Assembly: GCA_945829235.1 (NCBI GenBank) | Contig: CALZUA010000022.1 | Coordinates: forward strand, 1 to 53,903 | DNA length: 53,903 nucleotides | Source of the DNA: an uncultured Clostridia bacterium | GTDB lineage: Bacteria > Bacillota > Clostridia > Oscillospirales > Ruminococcaceae | Direction of reading: 5' to 3' | Shown here: piece after piece, positions 52,482 through 53,903 of the stretch | How the letters are laid out: the number at the start of each line of letters is the position of its first letter | Numbering within the stretch: the first letter of the stretch is position 1 | Made by a program: the position numbers and the translations under genes | The notes under the pieces: generated by a model | Told to the model about the DNA's origin: nothing | The model's database searches: none | What the model saw: only the letters and a program-made list of their open reading frames with translations

Positions 52482-53903
52482 ATAATTTAGCAAGAGCTGA
52501 ATATTATGATGATAAACAGCCTGCTGTCGAGGTAAGCGAATCACCGCTTAAATGGTGTTCTGTCTCTCTGTCTGAGATGGTCGAACGCGGAAAAAGACTA
52601 GAAGCGAGTGTCTTTGATGTTGAAGCAAAGCACGATTGGGAACTCATTAGCAACAATAAGTATGGCGTTGTAACCATAGGGGGAGAAAAAGGCTTAACGA
52701 CCTCATATACTTGTGGAAGATTTAAACGTATATGGGTAAAGAAATCAGAATATCCTATATATCAACCCTCGACCATTGTTGATATAAATCCCACACCTGA
52801 TGGATATATTTCTAAGAAGACCAAAGTAAATATTGATGCATTAAGGGTTCATAAAGGTCAGATTTTACTTACTTGCAGCGGCACAATCGGTAAAACAGCG
52901 CTTGTTTCTGATACATTAGATAATGCCATATTTAGCCACGACCTATTGAGAATTGACTGTAAAAACCCTATTGATTCTGGATATATTTACACATATCTTC
53001 GCAGCAAAATAGGAAGCAAAATTCTTATTACTAACAGTTATGGCGCTGTAATTACGCATATCGAATCAGAGCATTTAGCAACCGTGCCCATACCTGACGC
53101 TCCTTCTGCAATTAAGGAGAAAATTCACAAATTAATTGTCAGGTCTTATGAGCTCAGAGATGAGTCTAATACACTAATTGACGAAGCAACAAAGCTCCTT
53201 ATTGAAGAGCTTCACTTACCAGCTATTGAGGATTTTGGTGTTTCTCTCTACAAAACAGATGCTTCTGTTGATACATTCAGCGTTAAACTTAGCGAATTGA
53301 ACGGCAGAGCAGATGCTTCGTATCATGCTCCGATAGTTGATTCAATTGTTGAGCACCTTAAAAAATACGCTGCTGAAGTTACTACAATTGGTGATGAGAG
53401 AATAAGCTCTGATGTTGTTCTTCCGGGAAGGTTTAAGAGAGTTTATGTCGATGAGGGATACGGTATCACTTTCTTCAGTGGAAAGAACATATCAGAATTA
53501 GACCCGTCTGATAAAAAATATTTATCGTTTTCACAGCATGATAAAAAAATCAAACAAGAACTCACAATTCATAGCAATATGATATTGGTAACATGTAGTG
53601 GAACTATCGGTAATGCGACATTAGTGCCTAAACATTGGGACGGGTGGACAATGACACATGATATAATTAGAATAATTCCCAAAAATGATTTGTGTGGCTA
53701 TTTATATATATGGTTAAATTCAGAATACTGTAATAGAATTGTTTTGTCATATTCATACGGTTCAGTTGTTCAGCACATTGAAAAGGAACACATACTTAAA
53801 TGTCCTGTTCCGCTGTTAAAAAATCAAGCAATCCAAAAGAAAATCAACGACCTTGCTCTTGAAGCCAATGCAAAACGATATGAAGCTTATAAGCTTGAGC
53901 AAG
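52475..53903 (+). CDS. Type I specificity subunit HsdS-like (3' truncated by window end)
   Basis: The frame is open from a GTG at 52475 to the end of the window (476 codons). AGGAGG lies 7 bases upstream. Two target-recognition halves are visible. Each ends in the conserved T-C-S-G-T-I-G motif (about 133 and 374), a following H-D segment and a helical dimerisation spacer with I-x-x-K-I-x-x-L (about 232 and 450). This is the normal two-TRD layout of a full-length S subunit that reads a split DNA sequence. It runs off the window just after the second conserved helix, so little is missing. Confidence 0.9.
   Translation, partial: MVDNLARAEYYDDKQPAVEVSESPLKWCSVSLSEMVERGKRLEASVFDVEAKHDWELISNNKYGVVTIGGEKGLTTSYTCGRFKRIWVKKSEYPIYQPSTIVDINPTPDGYISKKTKVNIDALRVHKGQILLTCSGTIGKTALVSDTLDNAIFSHDLLRIDCKNPIDSGYIYTYLRSKIGSKILITNSYGAVITHIESEHLATVPIPDAPSAIKEKIHKLIVRSYELRDESNTLIDEATKLLIEELHLPAIEDFGVSLYKTDASVDTFSVKLSELNGRADASYHAPIVDSIVEHLKKYAAEVTTIGDERISSDVVLPGRFKRVYVDEGYGITFFSGKNISELDPSDKKYLSFSQHDKKIKQELTIHSNMILVTCSGTIGNATLVPKHWDGWTMTHDIIRIIPKNDLCGYLYIWLNSEYCNRIVLSYSYGSVVQHIEKEHILKCPVPLLKNQAIQKKINDLALEANAKRYEAYKLEQ

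Overview
The window is bacterial chromosome of a spore-forming member of the Bacillota, class Clostridia, most likely an Oscillospiraceae/Ruminococcaceae-type gut or rumen organism. The evidence is a complete spoIIA operon (spoIIAA-spoIIAB-sigF), a CIRCE-controlled groESL operon, ylxM-ffh-rpsP-khpA order, lepA-hemW order, single-subunit glycyl-tRNA synthetase, strong AGGAGG-type ribosome binding sites, many lipoproteins, a cytoplasmic GH5 glycosidase and TTGACA/TATAAT promoters. The species cannot be fixed from the sequence alone.

Layout. 1-7.1 kb: two related small lipoprotein-like genes, glyQS, an SCP2-domain protein, a VWA-domain lipoprotein and a Cache-type chemotaxis receptor. 7.1-16 kb: housekeeping genes, namely hemW, lepA and a small membrane protein on the minus strand, then divergent ylxM-ffh-rpsP-khpA, and secA convergent to them. 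16-17 kb: two small conserved proteins separated by a degenerate repeat array. 17.2-23.7 kb: a compact lipid/polyketide-type locus with a PlsC-like acyltransferase, ACP, a double ketosynthase (active KS fused to a KS-like domain that has lost all three catalytic residues), ketoreductase, dehydratase, Sfp-type phosphopantetheinyl transferase and a flavodoxin-fold oxidoreductase. An acyl-CoA synthetase lies nearby on the other strand. 26.5-27.6 kb: RNase P RNA followed by a mosaic of hairpin repeats. 27.6-29.9 kb: groESL, in which GroES carries a Lys/Ala/Pro tail like histone H1. 30-31.2 kb: two genes of unknown function.

31.2-31.5 kb holds two tandem copies of what looks like a small-RNA gene of about 110 nt, each with its own promoter and terminator hairpin; I do not recognise the family. 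31.6-36.8 kb: GH5 glycosidase, lysA, a small membrane protein whose promoter carries DtxR-like operator sequences, an esterase and a GT4 glycosyltransferase. 37-38.4 kb: the spoIIA operon with a structured leader. 38.7-42.7 kb: a DUF3784-like protein, a large PocR-sensing hybrid histidine kinase and a divergent MarR regulator. 42.8-47.6 kb: an ECF sigma factor, membrane protein and ABC-2-type transporter operon with overlapping genes. 47.6-53.9 kb: an AT-richer accessory island with a GIY-YIG nuclease flanked by copies of a hairpin repeat, a TnpV-like protein, a divergent XRE/SLOG pair, and a methyltransferase with an N-terminal PD-(D/E)XK-like segment followed by a specificity subunit that runs off the window end.

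The strongest candidates for something undescribed are the KS-CLF-like polyene/polyketide locus, the twin small RNAs, the GroES tail, and the nuclease-methyltransferase plus specificity-subunit system.
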